From Micromonospora peucetia (lineage in GTDB: Bacteria; Actinomycetota; Actinomycetes; Mycobacteriales; Micromonosporaceae): DNA of 64,000 nt. The notes beneath the pieces are model-generated. The model did not search any database. It worked only from the letters and a program-made list of their open reading frames with translations, and had not been told where the DNA came from. The first letter of the stretch is position 1. Every line of letters begins with the position of its first letter. The translations under genes and the position numbers were made by a program. Where the stretch lies: assembly GCF_900091625.1 (NCBI RefSeq), contig NZ_FMIC01000002.1, positions 6,820,001 through 6,884,000 of the forward strand, given 5' to 3'. Of the stretch, positions 16,615 to 27,317 are shown piece after piece.

Positions 16615-17571
16615 TCACGTAACCCCGCGCCGCCGGTCCACCGCCACGTACGAGCCGGGTTGGCTCTTGGCCACGGTCTTCATCTCGGAGGCGACCGCGA
16701 TCGCCTCCAGCGGGTCGGTGAACCGCTTGCCCGGGTCGGAGAGGGAGACGCCGATCGAGAGGGTGACCAGGGCGGACCGCCGGATGTTGCCCCGGCGGTC
16801 CTTCAGCTCCACGTAGCCGCGCGCGGCGTCGACCGGGTCGTAGAGCGAGTCGGCGGCCTTCTCGAAGTCGGCGGAGACCCGGGAGGTGAGCGGCCGGACC
16901 TGGTCCGGGGTGCAGACGATGACGAAGTCGTCCCCGCCGACGTGCCCCAGGAAGGCCGGTGGCAGCCCGACCGAGACCACCGCCCGGTGCAGGCTGCGGG
17001 CCAGGGCGGAGATGAAGTCGTCGCCGCGGACGAAGCCGTACCGGTCGTTGACGCTCTTGAACCGGTCGATGTCGATGTAGCCGACGGCGTAGTCGACGCC
17101 GTTGCGGACCCGGTCGGCGATCTCCCGGCGGATCCGGCTGTTGCCGGGCAGCCCGGTCAGCGGGGAGACCTCCCGGAACTCCTTGTTGCGACGCAGCGTG
17201 GAGCTGACCCGGGCGACCAGCTCCGCGGTGTCGAAGGGCTTGACCAGGTAGTCGTCGGCGCCGGCGCTGAGCCCGTGCACCTTGTCCACCGTCATGCCCT
17301 TGGCGGTCAGCATGATCACCGGCAGGGCCGAGGTCATCGGGTCGGCGCGCAGCCGCCGGGTCAGCTCCAGCCCGTCGATGCGCGGCATCATCAGGTCGAC
17401 CACCGCCAGGTCGGGCCGTTGCCGCTCGATCGCCTCGAGCGCCTCCTGGCCGTCGCTGGCGTGGATCACGTCGAAGCCGTGCAGCCGGAGGTTGAACTCG
17501 ACGAAGCGCACGATGTCGTCGTCGTCGTCGACGACGAGGATGACGTCCTTGCGGTCGCCGTCCGGTTCCAC
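16615..17571 (-). CDS. Receiver-GGDEF response regulator (putative diguanylate cyclase)
   Basis: The product has 318 residues from GTG 17569-17571, one base after the rpe stop. Residues 8-125 form a receiver domain: VILVVDDDDDIVRF acidic pocket, phospho-acceptor Asp in LAVVDLMMPRIDG, and Lys in DYLVKPF. A GGDEF domain follows (PLTGLPGNSRI, GYIDIDRFKSVNDRYGFVRGDDFI, HVGGDDFVIV). The active-site motif is GGDDF instead of GGDEF/GGEEF, and no RxxD inhibitory site is seen before it. If active it would make c-di-GMP when phosphorylated; the Asp substitution makes that uncertain. BldD, a c-di-GMP receptor, is encoded 25 kb away. No histidine kinase is adjacent. Confidence 0.88.
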   Translation of the reverse strand: MEPDGDRKDVILVVDDDDDIVRFVEFNLRLHGFDVIHASDGQEALEAIERQRPDLAVVDLMMPRIDGLELTRRLRADPMTSALPVIMLTAKGMTVDKVHGLSAGADDYLVKPFDTAELVARVSSTLRRNKEFREVSPLTGLPGNSRIRREIADRVRNGVDYAVGYIDIDRFKSVNDRYGFVRGDDFISALARSLHRAVVSVGLPPAFLGHVGGDDFVIVCTPDQVRPLTSRVSADFEKAADSLYDPVDAARGYVELKDRRGNIRRSALVTLSIGVSLSDPGKRFTDPLEAIAVASEMKTVAKSQPGSYVAVDRRRGVT

Positions 17572-17572
17572 G

Positions 17573-18253
17573 TCAGGCCCCGGAGGCGGCGCGTTCCGCG
17601 AGTGCCCGCAGCTTCCGGACGGCCTCGGCGGGGTCGTCGGCGCCATAGACGGCGGTGCCGGCGACGAACGCGTCGGCACCCGCCTCGGCCGCCTGCTCGA
17701 TGGTGTCGGCGGCGATCCCGCCGTCGACCTCGATGCGCAGTTCGAGGTGGCCGGCGTCGACGTGCCGGCGGGCCGTACGCACCTTGTCCAGCAACTGCGG
17801 GACGAACCGCTGCCCGCCGAAGCCGGCCTTGATGGTCATGATCAGCAGCGTGTCGAAGCTCGGCAGCAGCTCCAGGTAGGGCTCGATCGGGGTGTCCCGG
17901 TCGATCGCCAGCCCGGCCTTGGCCCCCGCGGAGCGCAGGTCCTTGGCCAGGGCCACCGGGTCGTCGCACGCCTCGGCGTGGAAGGTGACGTTGTACGCCC
18001 CGGCGTCGGCGTACCCGGGCGCCCACCGGCGCGGATCCTCGATCATCAGGTGCACGTCGAAGGGCAGCTCGGTGGCGGCCCGCAGGCTCTGCACCACGGG
18101 CAGCCCGATGGTCAGGTTGGGCACGAAGTGGTTGTCCATGACATCCACGTGCAGCCAGTCCGCGGCGTTCTCGACAGCGCGGACCTCCTCGGCGAGGCGG
18201 GCGAAATCGGCGGCGAGAATGCTGGGCGCGACGATGGGCGGCGGTACGGTCAC
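17573..18253 (-). CDS. rpe: Ribulose-phosphate 3-epimerase
   Basis: Rpe interconverts ribulose-5-P and xylulose-5-P in the pentose phosphate pathway; ribulose-5-P is a RibB substrate, so its place beside the rib operon is sensible. The TIM barrel has 226 residues from GTG 18251-18253. Motifs: [30 protein letters not shown] (metal and catalytic His-Asp), DVHLMIEDP, and DGGIAADTI with [12 protein letters not shown] (phosphate site). An earlier ATG would add 19 non-conserved residues. Confidence 0.95.
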   Translation of the reverse strand: MTVPPPIVAPSILAADFARLAEEVRAVENAADWLHVDVMDNHFVPNLTIGLPVVQSLRAATELPFDVHLMIEDPRRWAPGYADAGAYNVTFHAEACDDPVALAKDLRSAGAKAGLAIDRDTPIEPYLELLPSFDTLLIMTIKAGFGGQRFVPQLLDKVRTARRHVDAGHLELRIEVDGGIAADTIEQAAEAGADAFVAGTAVYGADDPAEAVRKLRALAERAASGA

Positions 18254-18420
18254 CCGGCCAGTGTACGAACGCGGCCAGCGGCCACCCACAGCGCGCCACC
18301 CACCGAACAACCGGTGATCCGACGGTGACCGGTAGTGCGGAACCGGCGGTCCGGGCGGCTCGGCCTGAACGTGGTGCTGCCCTCGCCGCAGGCGTGGGGC
18401 GGCCTGCCGGTCACCTGAGC

Positions 18421-18447
18421 GGGGCGGCCACCACGGATGGCCGCCCC
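18421..18447 (-). terminator. Hairpin after the M28 peptidase gene
   Basis: A perfect 10-bp stem ggggcggcca (18421-18430) / tggccgcccc (18438-18447) with a 7-nt loop lies 14 nt beyond the peptidase stop. Confidence 0.65.
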
Positions 18448-18461
18448 GACCCGTGCCGCGC

Positions 18462-20207
18462 CTAGCTGGCCTGGAGGGTGACGTCGTCGACGACGAAGCT
18501 GGTCTGCAACGAGTAGTCCTCCGTGCCGGTGAACTTCACCGTCACCGTCTGCCCCGCGTACGCCGCCACGTTGAACGACCGCTGCACGTAGCCCGCCGCC
18601 GCGTTCAGGTTCGAGTACGTCGCCAGCGTCGCCGACCCCACCTGCACCACCAGCCGGTCGTACGCCGTGCTCGACGTCGTCTCGGCCGTGTCGATGTGCA
18701 ACCAGAACGACAACGTGTAGCTGGCACATCCCGCCGGGATCGTCACCGACTGCGACAGGGTTTCCGTCCGCGTCGTGCCGGAGCCGGCCAGCCACGCCTT
18801 GTACGAGCCCGACCGGGCCGGCTGGGCGCTGTCGTTCGTGATCACTCCAGACGACGCCGTCCACGGCGACGTCCCGTTCTCGAACCCACTGTTGCCGATC
18901 ACCTGCCCACCGGCGCAACCACCACCCCCACCGACGGTCAGGGTGTAGCTGGCGGAGCGCGACACCCCGCCGGAGCCCGCGCCGGTGACCGTGACGGTGT
19001 AGGTGCCCGCCGGGGCCGAGGCCGACGCGCTGACCGTCATGGTGGCGGAGCCGCCGGAGGTGACCGACGACGGGCTGAACGACACGGAGACCCCGGCCGG
19101 GGCGCCGGTCGCCGACAGGCCGACCGTCTGGGCGGTGCCGCTGGTGGTGGCCGTGCTCACCGTCGCCGTGGTCGACGCGCCCGGCTGCACCGAACCCGAC
19201 GTCGGGCTCACCGCGACCGAGAAGTCGTTGGTGACCGTGCCCACGGCGGTCTGCCAGATGGCGTACGCGATCCCGTCGGCGCTGCGGTTGAGCACCGTGG
19301 CGCTGACGTTCGAGGTGGTGTCGCAGGACCGGTGGTAGCACGGGTCGTACGCCGAGCCGGACGTGCCGCCCCACTTGGCCGCCTGCGCCGTGGTCTTCCG
19401 GGCGCTGGCGCCCGAGGCGTACCCGGAGGTCTGGATGCCGGCCTGCTGGAACGAGTAGTCGTCGGAGCGGCCCTGGCCCTCGACGTTCTCCTCCGGCTGG
19501 ATGTTCAGCGAGTCCCAGTACGCCTTGAGCGGCGCGGCGGTGGTGGAGGTGATCCGGTTGATGAAGTAGCCACCGTTGGTGGAGCCGACCATGTCGAAGT
19601 TGTAGTAGCCCTTGATGTAGCCCTTCTGGACGGTGCTGAGGGAACGGACGTAGAAGTCGGAGCCGTTGAGGCCCTGCTCCTCGTCGGTCCACCAGGCGAA
19701 CCGGACCCGCTTGGTCATGGCCGGGTTCTGCTGGGCCAGCACCAGCGCGTTCTCCAGCAGCGCCGACGAGCCGGAGCCGTTGTCGTTCATGCCCGGGCCC
19801 GCGGACACGCCGTCGAGGTGCGCGCCGAACATGACGACCTGGTCGGCGGGGCCGCCGGGCCACTCGGCGATCAGGTTGTTCGACCGGTACGTGCAGTCGG
19901 TGCAGACCTGCTCGGTCACCGTGTACCCGGCGGCCTGGAGCTTCGTCTTGACGTACGTGAGGGAGGCCGTGTAGCCGGCGGTGCCGGCCCGCCGGTTGCC
20001 GCCGTTCTGGGTGGCGATGGTCTGGAACTGCGTGAGGTGGGCCTGGACGTTGGCCACCGCGATGTCCGGCGCGGCCAGGGACTGCGCGGCGGGCGCGGGC
20101 GCGGCGGCGGACTGCGCCGGGGCGGCCGACGCCGGCATGCCGGCCAGCGCCGCCGCGCCGGTGAGCACGGCGAGCGCGACGCCGGCGGTCAGGACTCTTC
20201 GCTTCAT
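18462..20207 (-). CDS. Secreted M28 aminopeptidase with C-terminal accessory domains
   Basis: The product has 581 residues from ATG 20205-20207, with GAGGAG 5 nt upstream. A Sec signal peptide ([30 protein letters not shown]) is followed by an Ala/Pro-rich propeptide. The M28 zinc-peptidase core shows all ligands: [29 protein letters not shown] (catalytic and ligand Glu), YNFDMVGS and PCYHRSCDT. After about residue 330 comes an Ig-like/PPC-type beta domain ([18 protein letters not shown]) and then a carbohydrate-binding-like jelly roll ([14 protein letters not shown]). It resembles streptomycete secreted aminopeptidases. It has its own leader and terminators on both sides, so it is monocistronic. 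Confidence 0.93.
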   Translation of the reverse strand: MKRRVLTAGVALAVLTGAAALAGMPASAAPAQSAAAPAPAAQSLAAPDIAVANVQAHLTQFQTIATQNGGNRRAGTAGYTASLTYVKTKLQAAGYTVTEQVCTDCTYRSNNLIAEWPGGPADQVVMFGAHLDGVSAGPGMNDNGSGSSALLENALVLAQQNPAMTKRVRFAWWTDEEQGLNGSDFYVRSLSTVQKGYIKGYYNFDMVGSTNGGYFINRITSTTAAPLKAYWDSLNIQPEENVEGQGRSDDYSFQQAGIQTSGYASGASARKTTAQAAKWGGTSGSAYDPCYHRSCDTTSNVSATVLNRSADGIAYAIWQTAVGTVTNDFSVAVSPTSGSVQPGASTTATVSTATTSGTAQTVGLSATGAPAGVSVSFSPSSVTSGGSATMTVSASASAPAGTYTVTVTGAGSGGVSRSASYTLTVGGGGGCAGGQVIGNSGFENGTSPWTASSGVITNDSAQPARSGSYKAWLAGSGTTRTETLSQSVTIPAGCASYTLSFWLHIDTAETTSSTAYDRLVVQVGSATLATYSNLNAAAGYVQRSFNVAAYAGQTVTVKFTGTEDYSLQTSFVVDDVTLQAS

Positions 20208-20286
20208 GGACGCTCCTCGATAAAGGGGGACGCCTGATGATGCCATCCAGGAATACGAATGGGCGAGCACGAACTGAGCCGACCGA

Positions 20287-20333
20287 CACCGCCGCGCCGA
20301 CCCGTGTGGTCCACACAGGTCGGCGCGGCGGTG
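20287..20333 (-). terminator. 23-bp inverted repeat after rsmB
   Basis: Arms 20287-20309 and 20311-20333 are reverse complements with one mismatch and nearly no loop; stable pairing would open to a short apical loop. It starts 31 nt after the rsmB stop and isolates the def-fmt-rsmB operon from the peptidase gene. Confidence 0.75.
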
Positions 20334-20364
20334 CAAAGCGGGGCAGTGCGGGTCGATGCGCCGC

Positions 20365-21972
20365 TCAGGTGCGGCGAAGCATCGCGAGGAACATCGCGTC
20401 GGTGCCGTGCCGGTGTGGCCACAGCTGCACCGTCGGCCCGGCGCCGAGACCGGGCATCCCCGCCGGCAGCAGCGGCCGGGCGTCGACGAAGTCGACCGGC
20501 ACGCCGGAGCGGCGGGCCGCCTCGGTCACCGTCACGTGCGTCTCCACGGTGTGCGGGGAGCACGTCACGTAGGCGACCAGCCCACCCGGACGGGTCGCGC
20601 GCAGCGCCGCGGCCAGCAGCTCGCGCTGCAACCGGGTCAGCGGGGGCAGGTCCGAGGGCTGACGCCGCCAGCGGGACTCCGGCCGCCGGCGCAGCGACCC
20701 CAGCCCGGTGCAGGGCGCGTCGACCAGCACCCGGTCGAAGTGCCCCTCCGGCAGGTCCGGGTCCGCGCCGACGGTGCGGCCGTCGATGTTCAGCACGGTC
20801 ACCGGCAGGCCCCGGGTGGCCTGGGTGACCAGCCGGGCCCGGTGCTCGGAGACCTCCACCGCGGTCACCCGCGCGTCCCGCTGGGCGGCGAGGGCGCCGA
20901 GCAGGCCGGACTTGCCGCCCGGGCCGGCACACAGGTCCAGCCAGTGCCCGTCCGGGCCGTCGAGCGGGGCCACCGCCAGGGCGTTGGCCACCAACTGGGA
21001 GCCCTCGTCCTGCACGTGGGCGCGGCCCTGCGCGATCGCCGGCAGGTCGCCGGGCGCCCCGCCAGCGAGATAGACCGCGTACGGGGAGAAGGCCCCCGGT
21101 GCGCCGCCGGCCGCGTCGGCCAACTCCGCCGCGTCGGCCAGCCCCGGCCGGGCACACAGGTGCACCGGCGGGCGCTCGTTGTTCTCGATGAGCAGCCGGG
21201 TGGTCTCGCCGAGGTCTCCGCCGAGCGCCTCGGCGAAGGCCCGCACGATCCACTGCGGATGGCTGTACGCCAGGGCGAGGTGGCCGATCGGGTCGCTCTC
21301 CGCCGACGGGGCCAGCTTGGCCACCCAGGCGTCGGCGTCCCGGCCGGAAACCTCGCGCAGCACCGCGTTGGCGAAGCCCGTCGCGCCGGGGCCCACCGCC
21401 CGGACCAGGTCGACGGTCGAGGAGACCGCGGCGTGCGCCGGCACCCGGGTGTGCAGGAGTTGGTACGCCCCGAGCCGCAGCGCGTCGCGCACCGGCGGGT
21501 CGATGCGCTGCACGTCCCGCCCGGCGGCGTCGCTGAGGATCGCGTCGATGGTGCCGAGGTGCCGCAGCGTGCCGTAGGTCAGCTCGGTGGCGAAGGCGGC
21601 GTCCCGGCCGGTCAGCCCGGCGTCCCGCAGGAACAACGGAAGCACCAGGTTCGCGTACGCGTCGTCCCGGTGCACCGCCGCGACCGCCTCGTAGGCCACC
21701 TGGCGGGGCAGGTCCGCCGCCGGACGAACCGGGCGCCGGCCGCCGTCGCGGCGGTCACCGCCGGCCCGGTCGCCCCACTGGCCGCCCCGCGCCGGCCGAT
21801 CGCCGCGCTGGCCGCCCGAGGCACGCTCACCGCGCCCACCGAACCGGTCACCACCGGATCGCTCACCGCGCCCACCGGAACGCTCGCCGCCGAACCGCTC
21901 ACCGTCGGGTCGCTCGCCGGGTCGTCCGGCGGAGTGACGGTCGCCCGTGGGCCGTTCCGTAGGGCTCGTCAC
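20365..21972 (-). CDS. rsmB: 16S rRNA m5C967 methyltransferase with RG-rich N-terminus
   Basis: RsmB methylates C967 of 16S rRNA using SAM. The product has 535 residues. The first 80 or so are a low-complexity tail of Arg/Gly/Asp ([20 protein letters not shown]), then a NusB-like domain ([25 protein letters not shown]), then the methylase with SAM site [19 protein letters not shown] and the two catalytic cysteines in [16 protein letters not shown] and [14 protein letters not shown] 21970-21972 overlaps the fmt stop (GTGA). The order def-fmt-rsmB is usual. Confidence 0.94.
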   Translation of the reverse strand: MTSPTERPTGDRHSAGRPGERPDGERFGGERSGGRGERSGGDRFGGRGERASGGQRGDRPARGGQWGDRAGGDRRDGGRRPVRPAADLPRQVAYEAVAAVHRDDAYANLVLPLFLRDAGLTGRDAAFATELTYGTLRHLGTIDAILSDAAGRDVQRIDPPVRDALRLGAYQLLHTRVPAHAAVSSTVDLVRAVGPGATGFANAVLREVSGRDADAWVAKLAPSAESDPIGHLALAYSHPQWIVRAFAEALGGDLGETTRLLIENNERPPVHLCARPGLADAAELADAAGGAPGAFSPYAVYLAGGAPGDLPAIAQGRAHVQDEGSQLVANALAVAPLDGPDGHWLDLCAGPGGKSGLLGALAAQRDARVTAVEVSEHRARLVTQATRGLPVTVLNIDGRTVGADPDLPEGHFDRVLVDAPCTGLGSLRRRPESRWRRQPSDLPPLTRLQRELLAAALRATRPGGLVAYVTCSPHTVETHVTVTEAARRSGVPVDFVDARPLLPAGMPGLGAGPTVQLWPHRHGTDAMFLAMLRRT

Positions 21973-22895
21973 GCGAGTTCCTCCCCGCTCGTGACCCGGA
22001 CGCCCCGCGCCCAGTCGGTCGCCGGCATCGCCCGCTTGCCCGCCGCCCGGACCTCGCCGAGCCGCACCGGGGTCGTGGCCGTGCCGACCAGCAGTCGGGA
22101 CTTCTCCACCAGCAGCTCGCCCGGCTTCAGCTCCGGGCCGTCGGGCACCGGCGTGACCGGGCCCAGCTTGACGCGCTCACCCCGCAACGTCGTCCACGGG
22201 CCGGGCGCCGGGGTGCAGGCCCGGATCCGCCGGTCCACCGCGAAGGCGGGATCGGACCAGCGCACCCGGGCGTCCTCCACGGTCAGCTTCGGCGCCAGCG
22301 ACACCCCGTCGGCGGGCTGCGGCTCGGCCCGGGCGGTGCCGTCGTCGATCGCGTCGAGGACGGCCACCAGCAGACCGGCACCGGAGTGGGCCAGCCGCTC
22401 CAGCAGGTCGCCGGACGTGTCGGTCGGACGGATCTCGTCGGTCAGCGTGCCGTAGACCGGGCCGGTGTCCAGCCCTTCTTCCAGCTGGAACACGCTCGCG
22501 CCGGTCAGCTCGTCGCCGTGCAGCACGGCGTGCTGCACCGGCGCGGCCCCGCGCCAGGCGGGCAGCAGCGAGAAGTGCAGGTTGATCCAGCCGTGGCGGG
22601 GGATCTCCAGGGCGGCCGGCGGCACCAGCGCGCCGTAGGCGACCACGGGGACGCAGTCGGGGGCCAGCTCGCGCAGCCGGTCCAGGAACTCGGGCTCACG
22701 CGGCCGGGCGGGGGTGAGCACCTCGATGCCGTGCTCGTCGGCCCATGCCCCCACCGGGGAGCGGACCAGGCCACGACCACGACCGGCGGGAGCGTCCGGC
22801 CGGGTCACCACGGCGACCAGCTCGTGACGGGAGGCCGCCACGGCGGCCAGGGCGGGAACGGCGACGGCCGGCGTACCGGCGAAGATCACGCGCAC
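21969..22895 (-). CDS. fmt: Methionyl-tRNA formyltransferase
   Basis: Fmt formylates initiator Met-tRNA with 10-formyl-THF. The product has 308 residues starting [20 protein letters not shown]. The catalytic loop [21 protein letters not shown] contains the Asn-His pair and the SLLP motif. [17 protein letters not shown] continues the N-domain, and a C-terminal OB fold follows. It begins 4 nt after def. Confidence 0.96.
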   Translation of the reverse strand: MRVIFAGTPAVAVPALAAVAASRHELVAVVTRPDAPAGRGRGLVRSPVGAWADEHGIEVLTPARPREPEFLDRLRELAPDCVPVVAYGALVPPAALEIPRHGWINLHFSLLPAWRGAAPVQHAVLHGDELTGASVFQLEEGLDTGPVYGTLTDEIRPTDTSGDLLERLAHSGAGLLVAVLDAIDDGTARAEPQPADGVSLAPKLTVEDARVRWSDPAFAVDRRIRACTPAPGPWTTLRGERVKLGPVTPVPDGPELKPGELLVEKSRLLVGTATTPVRLGEVRAAGKRAMPATDWARGVRVTSGEELA

Positions 22896-22899
22896 GGGC

Positions 22900-23460
22900 T
22901 CACCGACCCAGGCCGAAAAGGCTGCCGGAGGCGTGCGGGTTGAGCTTCACCATCGGCGGGGTGGCCGGGTCGTACCACTCCGCCTGGCGGATCGCCTTCA
23001 TCGCCTCCTTGCGCCCGGCCGGGTCCAGCCGGTCCAGGAAGAGCACCCCGTCGAGGTGGTCGGTCTCGTGCTGCACACAGCGCGCCATCAGGCCGGTGCC
23101 GACGATCTGCATCGGGTCGCCGTAGCCGTTGAAGCCCTTGGCGATCACGTTCTGCCGGCGCTTCGTGTCGAAGTAGAGGCCGGGGATGGACAGGCAGCCC
23201 TCGGGACCGTCCTGCTCCTCGGAGTCGGGAAACTCCAGCACCGGGTTGACCAGATGGCCGACCACGTCGTCGACGTCGAAGGTGAACACCCGCAGGCCCA
23301 CACCGAGCTGCGGCGCGGCGAGGCCGGCGCCGTTCTGCTCACGCATCGTGTCGGTCAGGTCGGCGATGAGCTTGCGCAGCTCGACGTCGAAGTCGACCAC
23401 CGGATCGGCCGGCGTGCGCAGCACCGGATCCCCGAACAGACGGATGGGCTGGACGGTCAC
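22900..23460 (-). CDS. def: Peptide deformylase
   Basis: Def removes the formyl group from nascent proteins. The 186-residue product shows the three metalloenzyme motifs: [27 protein letters not shown] (ligand Cys) and [16 protein letters not shown] (HExxH type with Q before it). The GTG at 23458-23460 begins [18 protein letters not shown]. It is first in def-fmt-rsmB. Confidence 0.96.
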   Translation of the reverse strand: MTVQPIRLFGDPVLRTPADPVVDFDVELRKLIADLTDTMREQNGAGLAAPQLGVGLRVFTFDVDDVVGHLVNPVLEFPDSEEQDGPEGCLSIPGLYFDTKRRQNVIAKGFNGYGDPMQIVGTGLMARCVQHETDHLDGVLFLDRLDPAGRKEAMKAIRQAEWYDPATPPMVKLNPHASGSLFGLGR

Positions 23461-23502
23461 TCGGCATGGCTCCTTCGGCGGGCGGGCTGGTGCCGTACCA
23501 GT

Positions 23503-23801
<299 letters not shown>

Positions 23802-24785
23802 TCAGACGGCGGTGCCCGCCTCCCCGGCCAGGACCGCGTCGCCACCGAGCAGGGCGTGCTCGGGCAACGGCAGCTTGATCCGGTGGGCGGCCTCCCAGTC
23901 GTGGATCAGGCCGGGCCGTGCCTGGGCGGCGAAGTAGTCCACCGCGCTCATCCCACCGACCACCGGCTCGTCCACCTCGGCGACGAGTTGGGCCGGCACC
24001 AGCCGGAAGCCGCTCTGCAGGGCGGCGCTGAGCCGACGGTGCCCGTCGACGACGAAGAAGTACTCCCCGGTGTAGCCGATCCGCAGCGGCTCCAGCGCCT
24101 CGTCGCCGCCGGCGGCGACCTCGCCGACGAACTCCGAGTCCCACAGGTCACGCAGGTGGGCGATGTCCTCGGTCGGGTAGACCCGGCCCGGGTCGAGCAG
24201 CAGCAGCGGCGGGGCGTCGCGCAGCACGTCCGCGCACAGCCGGCCCTCGTACGCGTCGATGATGTGCTCGATGACCTCGCTGGCCGGGGCGCGGGTGGTG
24301 TCGCAGATCAGGTCGTAGTTGCGCAGCCGGGCCTTGTCCACCCCGTAGCGGACGATGAACCGGCCGCGCTCGCTCTCGCTGCGTTCCCGCAGCTTGGCCT
24401 TGGCCTCCTCCTGGGAGGCGTAGCTCTCGGCCGGGCCGGAGGGACGGTCGAGCACCCGGCGGGCCGCCTCGCCCGGCTCGGTGATCATGTGCACCTTGAG
24501 CGCGTCGGTGAAGAAGTGCCAGGCCAGCCGGGAGTCCATGACCAGCCGCTCGCCGGAGGCGGCGATGTCCCGCTGGAGCTGGTCGACGTAGCCATCGACG
24601 GCCTGGTCCAGCTCGGCGTGCAGGTTGAGCTGGAGCGCGGTCATCTGTCGGTCCTGCGCCATCTGGCGGTAGAGGTCACCGACGCTGACCCGGCGCAGGC
24701 CGAGCCGCTTGGCGATCTGAACGGAGACGGTGCTCTTGCCGCTGCCGAGGTCACCATTGAAGACGATCGACTGACGAACGGTCAC
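23802..24785 (-). CDS. Cytidylate-kinase-like P-loop protein fused to ParB-like domain
   Basis: The product has 327 residues from GTG 24783-24785, preceded by AGGGGTGG. An intact Walker A (VFNGDLGSGKSTVSVQIAKRLG) and NMP-kinase-like features (VSVGDLYRQMAQDRQM, ERLVMDSRLAWHFF, YDLICDTTRAPASEVIEHII) fill residues 1-190 and match cytidylate/adenylate-kinase-like folds. Residues 200-300 look like a ParB/Srx domain: VYPTEDIAHLRDLWDSEFV and YFFVVDGHRRLSAALQSG, with the DGHRR motif. The substrate is unknown; ParB/Srx folds can bind or hydrolyse nucleotides. It does not group obviously with its neighbours. Confidence 0.72.
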   Translation of the reverse strand: MTVRQSIVFNGDLGSGKSTVSVQIAKRLGLRRVSVGDLYRQMAQDRQMTALQLNLHAELDQAVDGYVDQLQRDIAASGERLVMDSRLAWHFFTDALKVHMITEPGEAARRVLDRPSGPAESYASQEEAKAKLRERSESERGRFIVRYGVDKARLRNYDLICDTTRAPASEVIEHIIDAYEGRLCADVLRDAPPLLLLDPGRVYPTEDIAHLRDLWDSEFVGEVAAGGDEALEPLRIGYTGEYFFVVDGHRRLSAALQSGFRLVPAQLVAEVDEPVVGGMSAVDYFAAQARPGLIHDWEAAHRIKLPLPEHALLGGDAVLAGEAGTAV

Positions 24786-25109
24786 GACTGGTCCACCCCT
24801 GATCACCGGCTGTTTGACATCATCGACATCGCGCCGAACCGACGCGCTCCCGCCATCGTCGCGCGATCCTGCGACAACTCCAGCTCGGCGCCTCTGGCGC
24901 CGCGCCGCGACCTGGAGCCGTCGTACGCCCGGGCATGACGGGCGATGCTATCACCCGCCCCACCGCGTGCCGCCGGACACGGCGTGCGACGACGGGCCAG
25001 GCCAGCCGGCCCCGACCGGTGTGGCCGCGCGGCGGCGTCGACGGACCCGCGTCGGAGGACGGCAGTCCCCCGACGGCGGTGTTGACCTGCGCCCCGGGCT
25101 CCGGCCCGC
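24786..25109. other. Intergenic region between the kinase-like gene and priA
   Basis: This 324-nt stretch has no supportable gene. A hairpin of two 11-nt arms with one mismatch (25050-25060 and 25065-25075, loop ggca) lies about 35 nt past the priA stop and is a terminator candidate. The rest should contain the kinase promoter; TAGCAT on the minus strand near 24946 is a possible -10, without a convincing -35. Confidence 0.4.
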
Positions 25110-27317
25110 TCAGAAGAGGGCCAGCGGATCGACCTGGAGCCGGACCGGGTCGGCGGCCTTGCGGGCGGCGCGCACCCCGGCCGCCGAGTGCAGCGCGCCG
25201 GCCAGCGCGGCGGCCCGGGCCCGGGGCACCCGGACCAGCATCCGCTCCCGCTCCCCGTCGGCCGGCACCGGCCCGAGCAGTTCGGCCTCCGCCGGCAGCC
25301 GGGCCTCGGCCAGCAGGTCGGCCACCGCGGCCGGCGAACCGGTCACGCTGGCCATCCGCACCGCCGGCGGGAAGCCCAGTTCCCGTCGCTCGGCCAGTTC
25401 CCGGGCAGCGAACCAGCCGGCGTCCCAGCGCAGCAACGCCTGCACGGGGGCGAGGGCGCCGTCGGCGACCACCACCACCCGGCCGCCCGTGGCGGCGGGA
25501 CGGGCCAATGCGGCAGCCGCCAGCCAGCGGCGCAGCGCTTCCTCCCCCGCCCGCAGGTCGGCCCGGGTGAGCAAGGCCCACGAGTCGAGCAGCAGCACCG
25601 CGCCGAAGCCACCCTCGGCGACCGGCTCGGCGCCGGGGGTGGCGATGACCAGGCCGGCGCCGCCCGGGACCGTGGCCAGCACCTCCTCGCGGCCCGAGGT
25701 GCGCACCGGCACGCCGGGGAAGGCCCGGCCCAGCTCCTCGGCGGTGCGCCGGGCGCCGGTGACGGAGGCGCGCAGCCGCCGTCCGCCACACTCCGGGCAG
25801 GCGTACGCGGCGGCGACCCGCCCGCACCAGCGGCAGGCCGGGGTGCCCTCGGCGGAGGGCAGCGCGAGCGGTCCGGCGCAGTGCGGGCACCGGGCCGGGG
25901 TGCGGCACTCGGCGCAGGCCACCGAGGGCAGGTAGCCACGGCGGGGCACCTGGACCAGCACCGGCAGGTCGGCACGGAGCGACTCCCGGGCGGTGGTCCA
26001 GGCCAGGCTGGGCAGCCGGGCGGTGGCCGCCCCGGGGTCCCGGGCCAGCTGCGGGTCGTCGCCGGTGGGCGCGATCACCGGCATCCGGGCCCGGACGGTC
26101 GCCCGGTCGGGCAGCACCTCGCGGGCCCATCCGGTCTCCACCAGCAGCTGTGCCTCGGCGGTGCGGGTGTACCCGCCCACCAGGGCGGCGGTGTCGCCCT
26201 GGTGGGCGCGGGTGAGCAGCACGTCCCGGGCATGCGGGTAGGGGGCGCGGGGCTCCGCGTGCAGGTCGTCGCCGTCGTCCCAGATCGCCACCAGCCCGAG
26301 TCGGGCGACCGGGGCGAACATCGCGGCCCTGGTCCCGACCACCACCGCCACCTCGCCGCGCCGGGCGGCGAGGAACGCGCGGTAGCGCCGGGCGGGGCCG
26401 AGCGCGGCGGAGAGACAGACGTGCCGCCCCGGACCCAGGGCGTCGTGCAGCGCGGCGTCGAGGCGGTCCAGGTCGCGGTTGTCGGCGACGACCACCACCG
26501 CGCCCCGGCCGCCGGCCACGGATGCGGCGACAGCCTCGGCGTACCGGGCGGGCCAGTCCTCCCCCGGCAGCGCCGACCAGACCGCCCGGGGGGCCCGACC
26601 GTCGGCGAGCGCCCGGAGCATGGCCGGCCCGGCCGGGTAGTCCCGCCAGGCGTCGGGACCGGGTGCGGCCACCGGAGCGGGGTCCCCCGGGTCCTCGCCG
26701 GGCCGCGGCTGGTCGCCGCCCGGGGTGTCCGACGGTTCGGCGACGCCCGCCCCGGCCGGGCCGCCGTCCGGCCCGGTGGCGTCCCCGGCGGGCCCGGTGG
26801 CGTCCCCGGCGGGCCCGGTGGCGTCCCCGGCGGGCCCGGTGGCGTCCCCGGCGGGCAGGGCGGAACCCTCGACGGGCAGGGCGGAACCCTCGGCGGGCGC
26901 GGTGGAGCCCTCGGCGGGCAGGGCCCTGGCGCGGACGTCTTTCTCGACCCGGGCGTGCCGGGGCGGGACGGCTAGGCGGAGCACGTCGGCGAGGCTGCCG
27001 GCGTAGCGGTCCGCGACCGCCCGGGCCAGCCGGGCGACCTCCGGCGCGAGTACCGGCTCCGGCGAGACGACCTTCTCCAGGTACGCCAGCCGGCCGGTGT
27101 GTCCCGAGTCGTCGGCCCGTTCCAGCAGCCAGCCGTCGACGAGCTGCCCCGCGAAGCGGACCTTCACCCGTGCGCCGGGGACGGCGTCGGCGTCCAGCTC
27201 GGCCGGGACGAGGTAGTCGAACGGGCGGTCCAGGTGGGCCAGCGGCACGTCGACGCAGACACGAGCGACCGGCGACCCCTGCGCGGGTCGCCGGTCGCTG
27301 CGCCTGGTGCCGGTCAG
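25110..27317 (-). CDS. priA: Primosomal protein N' (PriA), helicase motifs lost
   Basis: PriA reloads the replisome at stalled forks. The N-terminal 3'-DNA-binding domain ([22 protein letters not shown]) and the zinc-binding cysteines ([13 protein letters not shown], then CRWCG and CPECGG) are clear. Walker A is replaced by [12 protein letters not shown] and the DEEH box by WDDGDD, as in other actinobacterial PriA proteins, so it is probably not a helicase. A low-complexity insert at about residues 134-182 is encoded by 21-bp tandem repeats. No ATG/GTG/TTG precedes the conserved N-terminus. I place the start at CTG 27315-27317 overlapping the metK stop (CTGA); the GTG at 27246-27248 would remove a core strand. 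Confidence 0.88.
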   Translation of the reverse strand: MTGTRRSDRRPAQGSPVARVCVDVPLAHLDRPFDYLVPAELDADAVPGARVKVRFAGQLVDGWLLERADDSGHTGRLAYLEKVVSPEPVLAPEVARLARAVADRYAGSLADVLRLAVPPRHARVEKDVRARALPAEGSTAPAEGSALPVEGSALPAGDATGPAGDATGPAGDATGPAGDATGPDGGPAGAGVAEPSDTPGGDQPRPGEDPGDPAPVAAPGPDAWRDYPAGPAMLRALADGRAPRAVWSALPGEDWPARYAEAVAASVAGGRGAVVVVADNRDLDRLDAALHDALGPGRHVCLSAALGPARRYRAFLAARRGEVAVVVGTRAAMFAPVARLGLVAIWDDGDDLHAEPRAPYPHARDVLLTRAHQGDTAALVGGYTRTAEAQLLVETGWAREVLPDRATVRARMPVIAPTGDDPQLARDPGAATARLPSLAWTTARESLRADLPVLVQVPRRGYLPSVACAECRTPARCPHCAGPLALPSAEGTPACRWCGRVAAAYACPECGGRRLRASVTGARRTAEELGRAFPGVPVRTSGREEVLATVPGGAGLVIATPGAEPVAEGGFGAVLLLDSWALLTRADLRAGEEALRRWLAAAALARPAATGGRVVVVADGALAPVQALLRWDAGWFAARELAERRELGFPPAVRMASVTGSPAAVADLLAEARLPAEAELLGPVPADGERERMLVRVPRARAAALAGALHSAAGVRAARKAADPVRLQVDPLALF
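26771..26917. repeat. 21-bp tandem repeat inside priA (7 units)
   Basis: Four identical 21-mers (gcccggtggcgtccccggcg plus g; 26771-26854) are followed by three diverged units of the same length (26855-26917). All are in frame and encode heptapeptides such as PAGDATG and variants of ALPAEGS. The unit length of a multiple of three allows copy-number change without frameshift. Confidence 0.9.

Noticed and set aside
24786..25109. Possible small gene between priA and the kinase-like gene
   Set aside because: Open frames here are biased to Arg/Pro with no start, Shine-Dalgarno or recognisable motif.
26771..26917. Tandem repeats considered as a CRISPR array
   Set aside because: Units are contiguous without spacers and lie in frame in priA.
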